A DNA stretch of 64,000 nucleotides from NCBI GenBank assembly GCA_014058105.1, contig JACGCM010001311.1, forward strand, positions 558,001-622,000, written 5' to 3'. The stretch comes from Kingdonia uniflora. Taxonomy: Eukaryota > Streptophyta > Magnoliopsida > Ranunculales > Circaeasteraceae. The position numbers and the translations under genes were made by a program. Of the stretch, positions 1 through 11,878 are shown in pieces (position 1 is the stretch's first letter; every line of letters starts with the position of its first letter). The notes under the pieces are model-generated. The model was not told where the DNA came from and searched no databases. It worked only from the letters and a program-made list of their open reading frames with translations.

Positions 1-1843
1 ACTTTAAAATAATAATTTGATTGTGCTACCAGTGTCTATCATCATCGTGTGAAGTACTATGTTTCATATTTTCAACATGATCACTAAGGCATCATGGTAA
101 GGAAAGTTGACATGTCAAACATCGCAGTCATCAAAAGAAATTCATGTGTGCTGAGAGCTGGATACTGGAAGTAAAAGAGCTTTTTTATCATGCATGGATA
201 AATCGTGACATTGGCCGACATGTCTCCTTTTGCTCCTATTTGTCTCTTTGACAATCTGAGTCTCATCAAAATGGTAGAGTGAGATATGGCATAAATGCTT
301 CTCGGCCACTGGTTCTTCTATTTATACAGCTTCTGTAGGGCTTTTGTAAGCCCCATTCTTATAACTCTCAATCTCCATGATGTACTCGTGCATTCGCCTA
401 TCTGCGAGGATGTATTCTAACAATCGTTGTAAGGCAAAAATAGTATTCTGTCTCATGATGTCGGACCTTGTGACGAATGCAGTATGGTTTGTTCTCAATG
501 GGTTGAAGATACTATGCATTATGGAAGAATCTGTCTTTCTGTAGTATAAGATAAATGATGGTTATGGTCACGTTCATCTTTGGAAGACAAGGTTTTGACA
601 AGTTACTCCCCTTTCGAGGTCACTCGTCATTGGATTTTAATCATTTCCTGTCTCCTCCTTGATCCATAACACGGTTATAATCTGGATTGGTTGACTGGTC
701 TCGAGCTATCAATGTTGATTTCAAAGATTTTTGAGGAGACTGACTGTCAGATACCATTCGCTCCAGGTCGATATATCCGTCGACTTTTTTAATCATGTCT
801 TCCAATGTTGTCAGCTTGTTTAAGAAGAGGTATTCCATTGCCCTGCCGTCGACGAGCAAAGCGTTGGTGAAAGCAGAAATAGTAATCTTCTGGTCGAGAC
901 GATCTACTTTTTGAGCTAACTCTAAGAACTTTTTAGTAAACATTTTGAGCTTCACTCCTGACATCTGTTTAAGGCTAAAAGAGAGTATAGATTTTCTTCT
1001 TTGTCTCTATTGTGTGAGTAATTCTAGATGAAGATTTCGTGCAACTATTCGAAAGTTGTGATCGATCCTTCGGGCAGTGTATGAAACTACCATAAGGGTT
1101 CGCCAGATAAGCTGGTAGGAAAGAGCCGGCATGGAATGTGGTTGGACGTGGAATGTAGACCTAAAGTATCCTAGAACTCTTAGATGTGCTCCACTGAATC
1201 AGTTATTTGTACTTTTAGATCTTGGTGTAAGAAACCCAGTGGGGACCTCGCCATCCAATAGCTCCTGCGCGATCGGGCTCATCTATAATCTGTTGTGGAT
1301 TTCTTTCGTCGGAGTCTAAGCTTCGAGTAGCTCTTTGATTCATCTGTTGACATGTTCCTGAGTCACATATTGTCGAGCAGTAGTGACTGGGCACGTAAAG
1401 TGCCATTCTCCAGGATTGTGGTTGCTACTACCTTCACTTAAACACTCTTTTGCCAGGACTCGAGCTCTTCGAGGTAGATTATCATTATGTCTGACTCCCA
1501 CCAGGCTACCATCTACTTCTTGTTGGATGTCCTGGATCGGAATGGGCTCTATTTCTTGCCGTTGATGGTTTGATCGAAGTGCACCGCCAGCATGATTGCC
1601 CGTCTAAGGAGGTCATATTTTGTCATAAACGGAGATTCGCGAGCCTTCAGGTTGCACGGCTTAATTCTTATGGGCGGTGACCTGCTGACCTTGTAAAATC
1701 CTTAACATGTCCTGTACACTCGTTAACTGTTGCCCTAGAGTTGCACGTCTTTCGGTTTCAGAATTCAAAGTGGAGCGCAGATCTTCCAGTACGGCATTCT
1801 CATCCACCTAAACGATCGACGTGCTCTGACCTAGAGGTGACAT
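1..1843 (-). pseudogene. Gag and start of protease of Gypsy element A (degraded)
   Basis: On the minus strand a Gag-like reading starts at the ATG at 1843 (MSPLGQSTS...). It is broken by stops and frameshifts. The best-preserved part is 641-964, which contains the capsid-like segment FTKKFLELAQKVDRLDQK and the LVDGRAMEYLFLNK block. The same blocks recur in element C (14853-15221) and element B (46920-47230). At the very left edge the reverse strand reads MMIDTGST, the aspartic protease active-site motif D-T-G, showing that gag runs into pol. In an intact element Gag packages the RNA and the protease cleaves the polyprotein. Several stops make this copy non-functional. Confidence 0.8.
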
Positions 1844-1895
1844 TCTAAAAGAAGATGATCAATGGTATTTTGAGACGATGGTTTGAGAACTTCAA

Positions 1896-1913
1896 TTCCC
1901 ACAGACGGAGCCA
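1896..1913 (-). other. Primer-binding site of element A
   Basis: The reverse strand reads TGGCTCCGTCTGTGGGAA two bases after the LTR end. This is the expected position of the tRNA primer-binding site, and it resembles the TGGCGCAGTCTGTGGGAA of element B at 45971. Confidence 0.7.
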
Positions 1914-1915
1914 AA

Positions 1916-2498
1916 TGTAATAACCTAATTCTAGGATTTGGACTCAACCTTTACATAAAATATAATAAGAACACTAATAATAACTAACACAAAAGTTTAG
2001 CGTAGAAAATCTTTGAATAGGTTAAAAACCATGACCTTTCATAAGGATTTTAGAAAAAAAGAGATGTTATTGGGAATGCTAGCTATTACAAGGAGTTTTT
2101 TTAGAGACTTTCTTGATATAAAAAATCTATCCTTTTCCCTGTAGTTCCGTTGACCTATTTATAGGTCTTATAATATGATCGTTTGACAATCATTAAGTCC
2201 CTTAATGATGGACGTTACAAAGTATAAGCAAGATATTTTTTGACCAGGTTGTGTAATGTTTTGATTTCTGTTGTTGTGCAACAACTCTATTGATGACTGT
2301 ACACTTTGTGTAGATTGAGCTATTAGTGTAGAGGTCGAAAACAATGTTTTGGACTGAGAAAAGTTTGATCATATTTTTAGAAGTACTTCTTGTATGCTGA
2401 TGAGATCGAGGATGATGCTTGAGTCTGAGATACGTAATAAACTATTACAAGATAACTCTCAACCAAGAGCATGAGGATTACTCTGGACGAGTGGTGTT
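1916..2498 (-). repeat. 5' LTR of element A, outer-left part
   Basis: It begins TGTAATAACC and aligns base by base with the reverse complement of element B's LTRs, including the TATA-bearing stretch (ctatttataggtcttataat) and the block near 2410-2480. Homology stops abruptly at 2498, where element C begins, and resumes at 16778. Confidence 0.85.
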
Positions 2499-3076
2499 TA
2501 TAATGGCTAAATTTCATAGCTCAATACGATTAGGAATTAACTATCACACTAATGATCCTGTAATAATACGCTAATATAAAGCAAGAATTAGAGACATATG
2601 TTTTTAACGTGGAAAACCCCTGAACAGGTAAAAAACCACGACCTCGTATGGAAGATTTTTGTAATAGTACCTTTATTGCTTGGAGTGGATATCTTTATTA
2701 CAAGTGATCTCTAGAATATAAAAATTCTTTTGATCTCGTAAATAAGAAGTTTGAGTACTTTTTCTGGCCCTGTCTCTTCTGGTACTTTTATTTTATATAG
2801 GCTTCTCCCACAGCTCTTCGTCGTGCTGGAGTACATCTTTTGAATAATGTGGTTAATGGTGGTTGACTGGATAACTGACGAGTACGTGAGAGACATGTGT
2901 CTTTGACTAAATAACGTTTTCCAGGTTTAGCTCGACCCACGTTCTTGAGTAGTTCGTGGGGGTGGTTGGAATGTTTGACTGGAGTGTTAAGTGTTAAAAT
3001 TGTATGAGCCTGAGATGGATGTAAATCGAACTGCGTGAACTCGATTATGAGTGAGGTTGAGGGATAAGTCCATGCA
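2499..3076 (-). repeat. 3' LTR of element C
   Basis: 578 bp, a direct repeat of 16197-16772. It starts TATAATGGC (TG mutated to TA) and ends in CA at 3075-3076. A TATA-like stretch (ttttatataggcttctcc) is conserved in both copies. The two LTRs differ by scattered substitutions and a few small indels. Confidence 0.93.
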
Positions 3077-3092
3077 ATCGCCCCCTGGCAAC
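3077..3092 (-). other. Polypurine tract of element C
   Basis: Immediately upstream of the 3' LTR the reverse strand reads GTTGCCAGGGGGCGAT. This is the purine-rich primer site for plus-strand synthesis, and it closely matches the tract before element B's 3' LTR (AAGAGGGGGCGAT). Confidence 0.75.
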
Positions 3093-3372
3093 CAAAGACA
3101 CGAGTGGCTTTGGTTGAGAAAGAATTGGTTAAAAGTTGTAAATTCGAAACAGAGCAATGATGGCGTTTAACTGGGTGAAAGTTACGTGATATTAGGAAGT
3201 GATGGGTATTAAATGATGATGCGGATGTATGTGACGGTTACGTTTAAATAGTCGCGTCCATAATAAATGATGACGCTTGGGAAAACGAACCTGCACAATA
3301 AAGTTAGGGTTATATAAAGAGTACCTTGATCGATTCTTTGGAATAATTCTTGCATGTGTAACATTCTCTGAG

Positions 3373-3675
3373 ATGGTAAAAACTCGGAGTATGGCTCTTA
3401 AAGAAAGGATTACGTCTGAAGCACAAAAGTTGAAATTGAAGTACTTTCGTGATCGCTCCTTGGAAATGGCGATCCCAGCCCCTGTTCCTCTGACGTACCA
3501 AGGCTTATCGGGAGAGGAAACAGTTGAAGCTGAGGAAGATTTCTACTATAAGTGGAGATTTCATGTCTTCGTCTTGACAGGCGAGAAACGTTGGGCCTGT
3601 CTTCGCACCCTTGCGGAAGACAGGGTTAGGGGCTCATATACAGGGAAAGGTATATCTGCGGGGAAAATATGCTGA
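3373..3675 (+). pseudogene. Antisense-strand ORF module 1 in element C
   Basis: An open frame on the strand opposite to gag-pol starts MVKTRSMALKERITS and runs 100 codons. It contains a proline-rich block (MAIPAPVPLTY) followed by an acidic and aromatic stretch ending DFYYKWRF. The same plan is seen in element B's antisense ORF (start at 54747, MVTTRNQ, then LPTPIPVSPNN and DYYHMARFYY). A second MVRTR start lies at 4555. I do not know a function. It is probably the N-terminal part of the antisense protein family carried by these retrotransposons. Confidence 0.5.
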
Positions 3676-4554
3676 TTTCTTGTGCTGCCATCGATTTTAA
3701 TGTCGGGCCCTCTTCATCTCTAAAAAATCTTCGGTGGTAGTGGTTATAGAAGAGGCGGTGATAGCAGTGGAGAAGGAGGATAGGAAGGGGGATCCTGCTG
3801 ACGGATTTCCATCGTGTTTTTACACTAAGAGAACCTTTCATCTTGTTTTGCGGGTGCCAATACTGAGTCCACTACTTGCATGGTTCTTGTATGGAGTTCG
3901 ACTGGGCTTCAACCGAGCCATGTCCAATGTCTTCTTTACATCAGGGTGAAGAATCACTGAAGCAAGAAGAACTAGAATACATGATTCCTTTGTGTGCCTG
4001 AATAACCTGTAGCTTTTAACAAATAGGGAAAATTTGTTACCTGTAATGTACCTGGAGTTCGGTGCTAGACAGATATCATTTTGTTATATCTTTGTATGAA
4101 AACTTATTATCTGTAAATCGTATGTACTATGATTGATATGAATAAAGGTGATTTTTAGTAAACTGTGTTCAGAAAAATTTCTTTGAATCGAACTGAAATG
4201 TGTTATGTGTTGGTCAAATAACTGCTGATAAGTGATGAGACAATGTTGTAATGCTACTCGAAGTTAGGTGAATACGGGCTGAGAACTTCATACTGATATA
4301 AATGATTTGGGATAGAAATCATAGGAAAGATGTAAATTCGAGCTATTTCAGGTCGATAGAGATACTACTCGTGGTAGTGAAGGTCGATATTGTAACCAAT
4401 GTATGCACTAGTTGTGGGGATAAGTTATAATATGTGAGTCCAAGGTTTAGGGTTTCTGTTTCGTGATACTAGGTAAAAAGTTGTGTGAACGGAGGAAGTG
4501 ATTGAGAAACTTATAAATACTGCATGACCTGCAAAAATTTGGGAGAAGGCTAGA

Positions 4555-4850
4555 ATGGTGCGGACTCGATCTCAGAGGATTCGTTATTTCACAGAAGGTC
4601 GATTGGCTATAAAAGCTGCTAAAGTGTGGGAGAGGATCTTTGGTTCGCTTGGTTATGACGCTGAGTTACCAATGAGGGAATGCCAGCTCGAAGGATTAGA
4701 TATAAGGAGCAGATAACTTGAGTATGCCCGTTACTTTTATGAGTCATTCTTTCGTGTATTCATGAGGGATTCAGTAGAACGATAAAGATTGGTGGGTCTG
4801 ATCGCTGAAGTAGAGATCAAATTTGAAGACATGAGGACCGGCGAATGATG
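4555..4850 (+). pseudogene. Antisense-strand ORF module 2 in element C
   Basis: A second start, MVRTRSQRIRYFTEG, is followed by about 95 codons with two in-frame stops. It includes ECQLEGLDI and a LEYARYFYESFFRVFM segment, which resembles the (L/E)EAxxDYYxMARF pattern of module 1 and of element B. Element C may therefore carry two diverged copies of the same N-terminal module, or one may be exonic and the other a remnant. Function unknown. Confidence 0.4.
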
Positions 4851-5800
4851 TGATTAGATGTTGGTTGCTTAAGTATAACAAAGCTGTGATGGATGTTGTG
4901 TATAGTGTGTCTTATGAATAACATAAATGTCGTGAAAGTAACAAAAATAATATAAGTCAATCGAATCCTCTATAGGGGCAAATCTATTTTGAGTCTGTTT
5001 AGCAAACATTTTGAATAAATTTGAATATTTGTACAATTTTGAAAATGACGTCAATCACTATAAGTATGATAAACAAGAATTGTGAAACAAAAATATGAAA
5101 ATGCAGAAACTTCTAGTTTTATTTTGTATGCAAAATGAAATAGAGCTCTGATATCAAACAGTGTGAGTCATCATGACTATTGGAAGGCCAGGGAAAGATA
5201 TGGAAATAAGGGAATGAAATATGTTAAAAAATGAGGGGGATTGTAATGATGGAAAGGTGGTTTTATCGAAAATGTACAAAACGTCCGACATGTAGAGTGG
5301 AAAGGACGCCTCAGTTCTGGAATCGAGGATGGTTCGTGCGAGGAGTAATAAATGCTAGCCGTATGAGAGAGAAAGGATAAATAGCTTTTCTTCGTCTCCA
5401 AACAAATATTTTATCATACAAAACTTGGAGAATACTCAGAGAGAAAGATAAAAAATCAGGGGATCAGATAAAGAGTTATCCGAAGGCGATAAACAATTTA
5501 AGAGGGCAGCGGATTATGAATCTCGTAGGTGGTAATACAACAGCGTTATGAGGGGAAAGCTTGACTCTACTGCCGATTCTCATTCGGATACGGAAGGTTA
5601 GTAGAGATACTTGCGATATATGTTAATTTTCATAGTTTAAAGATATGTGGTACGTGAATGATTGATCAGAGATATATATGTTGAATACATATATACGTAT
5701 ACATAGATGAAAGAATGATAAATACCTTAACCTGTATGTAGGTCGAGCGTGAGAGACATCTTTGTAGGTCAAAAATGTGCCTGCAGAATTTGTTTAAAAG
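4851..5800. other. No recognisable gene between antisense modules and the spliced antisense gene
   Basis: AT-rich DNA inside element C. Only short open frames with no recognisable motifs are present. It could be intron or promoter sequence of the downstream plus-strand gene. Confidence 0.4.
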
Positions 5801-8800
5801 ATGGGTAGTTCGTCTGTTAATGAGGTTTCAACCTCTGGTCGGAGAAATGAGTCTGATAACGAAGGGGAATGAGGATTGGATTAATTCCCAGGTTTCCTGG
5901 TCAATTGGTGTCGTATCCACCGGATTCTGATACCTTTAGGGAATTTTGTAAAGCAAAGGTGGTTGTAGGAGGGAAGTGGGGTAAATATGTAGAGTTTGTT
6001 GATAGGCAGTTTAGGGGTTGTACGGTAACGGAGGGGGAAGAGTATTTTTATCTGTTGGCAGATTTGGAGGTAGAAAAATGAGATAGGGGTGTAGATGAAT
6101 CAATCTCGTTTGAGCATTTTGATGGGAATGCCCGGAGTGACCTCTCTGAGGGTTTTCTGTGTTACCTATCTCAATTATAGTATAGGTTGAGCCTTTCCCT
6201 TACTAATTTGGCGAAGGGGATTATGAATGCAATTGGGGCATGTCCTATTCAAATGAATGGGAACATGTAGGAAGCAATAACTGTGTGTGACCATCTGAAT
6301 GAAAGGTGGGAAAAGGAGGTAAAATTGAGGAGGATAACCTCTGCGGATGTTCTGCAGTTTTATGGGGTAAAGAATTCTAAGGCCAGTGGGGGGTCGCATT
6401 TCTGTGCGAGTGTAACTCGGCATCATTTTTTTGATCTGAATTCAGCAGGTCAAACCTGGAATGACAACATCATATGGGTAAAGGGTAATTGCCTTCAATG
6501 AGATGATGAAGAACCTTTGGACCTTCGATTTAGATTTGTAAAGCAAAGTAAGTATAGACATGTGTAAATAGAATTATTGTTATGTTTTGTTGACAACAAT
6601 AGTTGATAGTAAAACGTGTTATTGCAGGTGTAAAGTCCACAGTGGAAAGCAAAGAATCCCTGTTGGACGAAGTTGCAGAGGAGGAGACTGAACTCGAACT
6701 CGTCTTGGGGGAACTCGGCCTGGGTAGAAAGAAAAAGTTGATAGTAGGTCGAAAAAGGTTTGAAAGGCTCAGTCTGCTAAGTCGATGGCGGGGGTCGATG
6801 AAGGAAAAAGTCAAACAAGTGGTGAGGATGCTCAACCGAATCCTTTCAAGACTTCTGGAACTGGTAGTTTGGCTCAGCCAAAACCCATTAAGCCGAGCAA
6901 AGTAGTTAAACTCTTTCCGAAGAAATGGATGCTAAAAACTATGCCGGCCTCGGGCGCCACAAAAAGTGGTAAGGTCACTAAAGAGTAAAGGAGGAGGGTC
7001 GAATCCTCTGGGAAGAAGGTCGCTGAGGTACGACCCGCTGTGGTGGATGACCTTAGGGAGGTCGAGGAAAGGGCCATGTTGGCGGCTCTCCACGGGGAGG
7101 AACACACGAGCAAAATGGTAAGTACTATGTTTTCAGAAGGAAATGTTTAATATACTTCGAGCTAATAACTGAGATCAATATAATTTTTGCAGGTTGTTTG
7201 TCTTGTCAAAGGGATTTGGCTCAGTATTGAAGTAGAAAAATCCGAGTTGAAGAAGGCAAAGAACGAGCTGGAGAAAGACCTAGCTCGAGCCAAGACTGAA
7301 GCCATGAAGGAAGTCAGGCAGCTGAAGGCCACTCACGGCGTGGCGATCGGCCAGCTACAGGTCGAGGCCAAGGATAACCTAGATGAGATTGTTGAGAAGC
7401 ATGACAGACTGGGTTATCAATTGATTCTGAAGGGCTATTCCCAAGAGGAGGTGGATGCCATTAAGGCTGACACCTATGTTGAGGTGGAAGATGAGGAAGC
7501 GGAAGTGGTAGGAGTCGTGGATGGTCTGGATGGTGTCTTCCGCCAGACAGTACTTGGCAACCAAGGGGATGATGTCGTGCTTCCTGAAGGTAGGGTAGTT
7601 GCATTGTATAAATATTTGTAAGTTGCATGACTTCTGCGTGAGGAAGAAGACTTCTGTATGTTGACTCTGCTTGTAAATATTTTGTAGGTAGTTAGAGAAA
7701 TGAGTCTCAGGATAAATGAGTTAGTGTCTGGACTTGCTAGGGAAAGAGAGACCTCTAAAGCCTTGTTGTCTGCGTAAGCTGAGCTGTAGGCTAGATCGGT
7801 ATAGGTTATTCGACTTTCATGTTACACCAGCATTAAGTTATCAAGTAAATAGGATAGGAATGCATAGTAAAAATCCAACGCTATCAATACAGAGTAAGAT
7901 ATCGGAAGTGTGTACCTTGTACACCGAAAGAAGATTCATGAAATGTTCATTTGAGAATGGACTCCAAGCTTTTAATCTAAAAGTACTTGGAAACTGATGT
8001 TTAGAAACCACGTAGTCTCGTAGAAATGTAGTATGTATATGCAGGAATTATACTTTCTGAATCGAACCGCACTAAATCTTGTTATATGTCTCAGGTCGAA
8101 TTGGATGCATCTCGCGTACGTGAGGATCACACACTCATGTGTAATCGGGAATTTGTGGAGCAGTTCGATAGGATGAAGTATTCGAACGAGAACAGAGAAG
8201 ATCAATACGTAAAAGCGTATTTTAGACTCGAGAAGTTGAATCAGGTCGTTTCCCACCTGACTCTCCAGATCGAGGAGAAAGATTCTGAAATTAAGAAGGG
8301 ATTAAAAAATTTATCTGAGGCCACAGTACGTACCGGGAAACTCCAACGTCAGGTCGACGCGTTGGCTGTGAAGGGTTAGCAGGCCGATACGGCTCAATAC
8401 CGTATTCTGGCACTGGAACGATCTAAGGAACAATGTCGATTTGATCTCCAAACATGTAGGAATGACCTGGAGCGAATGAGACAAAAATTTATCGGAAAGG
8501 ATGACGTGCTGTGGTCAGCTCGAGAAAATCTATCGGCTTTGGAGGCCGTAGCTAAACATTTGCAAACAACTCTCCCTGCCAAGGATATGGAATTCTGAGA
8601 AATACAGTGCAGGTGTGATGACTTAAACGAGAGAGTTTCTCGACTTAAAGCCTAAAAGGATCAAGCCATTACTCGTGCCAAGAAAGCCGAGGCTAAAGAG
8701 CGCTCTGGGGGAAGTAGAACTGAGGTTAAGGCTCCTTTAGTTCGAGGGGATGTAGCTAGTCTCTCAAGTCGCATTAGAGAGCTAGAAAGTTACGCATCTC

Positions 8801-9479
8801 GAATTCAGGGGCATGTTCAGAAAGGAAATGCGAATTTGAGAGAATGCCAGCATAAGCTGGATGCTGTTCTTATTAGGGAGAAAGTTATGGAGGGGGAGAC
8901 CAAAGCAAAGGACTTGTTGGTGGAGAGTAAGGAAGAATTGTTGAAAGATCTACTGGCTAGGGAAGAGTTGAACGTAGAAATTGTTAGACTTAATGCTCGG
9001 GTTGTAGACTTAGAAGCAATAAACCTAGCTGAGTCGGCGCAGTATATTGCCAAATTGGAAAAAGATGCCATTTATCATGATAGGGTTGATGCGGAAATAA
9101 TTGCATGGAAGGATAATTTTGCTAGGCTAAAGGTACGCCTCGTGAGGTTAAAGGCGAGATTAACAACAACGATAGTACATGGTGTGTCTCAATTTGACCT
9201 GTTAAGGGTGATCGTTATATATTTTGTAGAGGAAATTAAAAGACTTGAGTCAGAACGAGATACCTTGCTCAAAACTCTGTCAGATAAGGGATACACTTGT
9301 GGGGCTACGATAAATCGAGGGAACTGTCTAGGTACCATAGATTCCCAACTGGGCCCTCGAACTGCCGAATTAGAAGAATAAGGTAGGGTTGCTGTAGCTC
9401 GCGAACTTAAAGATAGACATCTTGATGATGTGGGGGAAAGCATTGTTGATACTCCATCAGCAGAAAAGAATTTTTTGTA
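5801..9479 (+). pseudogene. Large spliced antisense gene of element C (coiled-coil protein)
   Basis: This gene lies on the strand opposite to gag-pol. A start at 5801 (MGSSSVNEVSTSG) leads into a globular region that includes VLQFYGVKN, FFDLNSAG and NIIWVKGN. It ends at a perfect donor GTAAGT (6548). Further exons are bounded by AG acceptors and GT donors: 6628-7117, 7193-7589, 7688 to about 7790, and 8095-9479. Joining them gives a long, charged, coiled-coil-rich C-terminus (KSELKKAKNELEKDLARAK, GYSQEEVDAIKADTY, then many heptad-like stretches). Proteins of this pattern are often annotated as hypothetical in plant genomes and travel with TAT-type Gypsy elements. Several in-frame stops and at least one frameshift mark it as a pseudogene here. 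The role is unknown, possibly structural or RNA-binding. Confidence 0.7.
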
Positions 9480-9572
9480 GTATGATTTTGTCCTGAAAAT
9501 AAATAGAATTGTCGCAGACACATTGTTATAGATGAAAGCTAGTATGACCATTGCCTTATCTTGTGTCTGGCG

Positions 9573-10330
9573 GGGTCTTTGATATAAAACAAAGTTTTCA
9601 CATTCGGTTTAATCGCAGAAGCGGGTTGAGTTAAACCAAGTTGAAACTTGATTTGAACTATAGAAATGTCACAGGCATATTGAAAGAGATGAAAGCTAGT
9701 ATGACCTTTGCCTTATCTTATGCATGGCTGAGTCTTTGATGTGGAACAAGTTTTTATACTTGCCACCTTCGCAGAGATGTAAAGATTCGACTGAACCAAG
9801 TGTTATCCTCGATCCAGCCTACTGAAGTAAACCAAACAAGTTGTAAAAGATAGAGACTAGTATTACTTTGGTCTTATCTCTTGTTTGGCTGAGTCTTTGA
9901 TGTGGAACACATTTTTACACTTGCCACCTTCGCAGAGATGTAAAGATTCAGCTAAACCAAGTGTTATCCTCGATCTAGCCTACTGAAGTGAACCAAACAA
10001 GTTGTAAAAGATAAAGACTAGTATTACCTTTGTTTTATCTCTTGTTTGGCTGAGCCTTTGATGTGGAACAAGTTTTTACACTTGCCACCTTCGTAGAGAT
10101 ATAATGATTCAACTGAACCAAGTATTATCCTCGATCCAGTCTACTGAAGTGAACCAAAACAGTTATAAAAGATGAAGACTAGTATTACCTTTGTATTATC
10201 TCTTGTTTGTCTGAGTCTTTGATGTGGAACAAGTTTTTACACTTGCCACCTTTACAGAGATGTAGTAACAGAAACCAATCAAGTGATATCCTTGACCGAA
10301 CTTAGAAAATATTGATTGTAAGCTAGTATT
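9573..10330. repeat. 161-bp tandem repeat in element C
   Basis: The phrase gagtctttgatgtggaacaa recurs at 9573 (diverged), 9730, 9891, 10052 and 10213. The period is exactly 161 bp for the last four steps and 157 for the first. Each unit also holds cttgccaccttcgcagagatgtaa and a ccaagtgttatcctcgatcc block. The array sits between the end of integrase and the end of the antisense gene. Confidence 0.9.
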
Positions 10331-10498
10331 ATCTATGCTTGATTCTGTAGAATGTGGATAACTGTTTCGTGAAGAGAACGACGTTGTAAAAGAAACTTTC
10401 ATTGATAAGTTTCAGAATTTATATTGGATTGAGATAAGAATCCCACTTTTGGGATTATAAAACAAACAGGGAAACATGATAATGGAGTATTAAGACGC

Positions 10499-11860
10499 CT
10501 AATGATAGTACCGCTTCAGTCGTCTAGTATTCAAAGGATTTGAAATGGGGATTCCCTCTTCTGCCATGAGATAGTATAAACCCAGGCCTAAGAGACATGT
10601 GATGATGAATGGACCCTCCCAATTGTCAGCTAATTTTCCAGCGTGAGGCTTTTTGCGATGTTGAGGAATTTCTCGGAGGACGAGATCTCTGATTTGGAAA
10701 GTACGGCTCCTGACTCGGTTATTGTATGACCTGGCAAGCATATGATGATATCGATCTAGGTTAGCGATGGCGCATTCCCAGGTCTCATCTATCATATTGA
10801 GGCTGCAAGCCAATTCAAACTCATTTTCCTCGTCAGTTAGCTCGTGATCAAGAACTGGATGGTGATATTCAGAAGGAATGACTGCCTCATTACCATAAGC
10901 AATAAGGAATGGGGTAGACCCAGTGGACTGTCGGGGAGTCGTTTGATACCCCCACAGGATGTGAGATAGTTTGTGAACCCATTTTCCTTTTTTCTGTAAG
11001 TGAAGCCTTTTCTTAAGTTCATCCACGATGGTTTTTTTGGTGATTTCGGCTTGGCCATTGCCTTGAGGATAGTATGGATTGGATGGTGAATGAATGATAT
11101 TGTGGTGATTTAGGAAGGTTACGACCTTATCTCCCACAAATTGGGGCCCGTTATCGATACAAATTAGGTGGGGATACCTGAATTGGGTGATTATGTAGTT
11201 CCAGATAAAAGAAATGACCTCTTCTTCTCTGGTTTGACATAGTAGAATTGCTTCTACCCATTTTGTAAAGTAATTGGTAGCTACGAGTTGGTGGCGGTGA
11301 TAACCTAAAGAGTTAGGGAATTCGCCAACGAGGTCTAGTGCCCATCTTTCAAATGGCCAGAAGACCTTGCTTGCATGGAGCTCGAGCGCAAGGGCGGGTA
11401 TAATATTTCCATGTCTCTGGCAGATGTCGCATCTGCGGGAATACTCTTCTGATTGCTTACGCATGCTGGGCCAGAATACTCCTTGAGTTATTAATCGGGT
11501 CGCTAATGATTTACCTGCGGCATGGGAACCACAAGTTCCTTCGTGTAATTCGTGGAGCAGTTCGTCTGCTTTCGACTTCGAGAGGCACTTGAGGTAAGGC
11601 CCTGTAATAGATAGGCGGTAAAGCATACCATTTTGAGTAATGTAATGCTTCGGGTTACTGATCAGCTGTCTGTATTCTTTTGGATATGTTGGAAGTGGTC
11701 CGTTACACTTGTTATCAATACCGAGGTAATCTAATAAAGGATTTCGCCAATCGTCTTTTCCCCCTTTATCGCCCCCAGTGTTGATCGCGCATACAGATAT
11801 GGGATCAATGCTGGGGGTTGAAATGATTTTGATCTGGAGATATCGAGCTTCTGTACCCAA
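10499..11860 (-). CDS. Integrase region of Gypsy element C (open over 453 codons)
   Basis: This is the C-terminal pol product that inserts retrotransposon cDNA into the host genome. It has an N-terminal zinc-binding region with H103, H106, C144 and C147 (LLHELHEG and CDICQRHG). The catalytic core has D176 (ALDLVGE), D236 (CIDNGPQF) and E272 (GQAE), and the last two are 35 residues apart, as in the D,D35E class. A C-terminal domain follows (WEGPFIIT). The first ATG is internal to a longer polyprotein, so it is probably not a true start. A stop separates it from the RNase H region upstream. No stop falls inside the integrase itself, which is the least decayed pol segment in the window. Confidence 0.9.
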   Translation of the reverse strand: MGTEARYLQIKIISTPSIDPISVCAINTGGDKGGKDDWRNPLLDYLGIDNKCNGPLPTYPKEYRQLISNPKHYITQNGMLYRLSITGPYLKCLSKSKADELLHELHEGTCGSHAAGKSLATRLITQGVFWPSMRKQSEEYSRRCDICQRHGNIIPALALELHASKVFWPFERWALDLVGEFPNSLGYHRHQLVATNYFTKWVEAILLCQTREEEVISFIWNYIITQFRYPHLICIDNGPQFVGDKVVTFLNHHNIIHSPSNPYYPQGNGQAEITKKTIVDELKKRLHLQKKGKWVHKLSHILWGYQTTPRQSTGSTPFLIAYGNEAVIPSEYHHPVLDHELTDEENEFELACSLNMIDETWECAIANLDRYHHMLARSYNNRVRSRTFQIRDLVLREIPQHRKKPHAGKLADNWEGPFIITCLLGLGLYYLMAEEGIPISNPLNTRRLKRYYH

Positions 11861-11878
11861 GACCCCAACTAGATATGC

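Noticed and set aside
6283..6501. Host gene encoding a plant-mobile-domain protein
   Set aside because: It lies between the LTRs of element C and joins, by splice sites, to the antisense coiled-coil gene.
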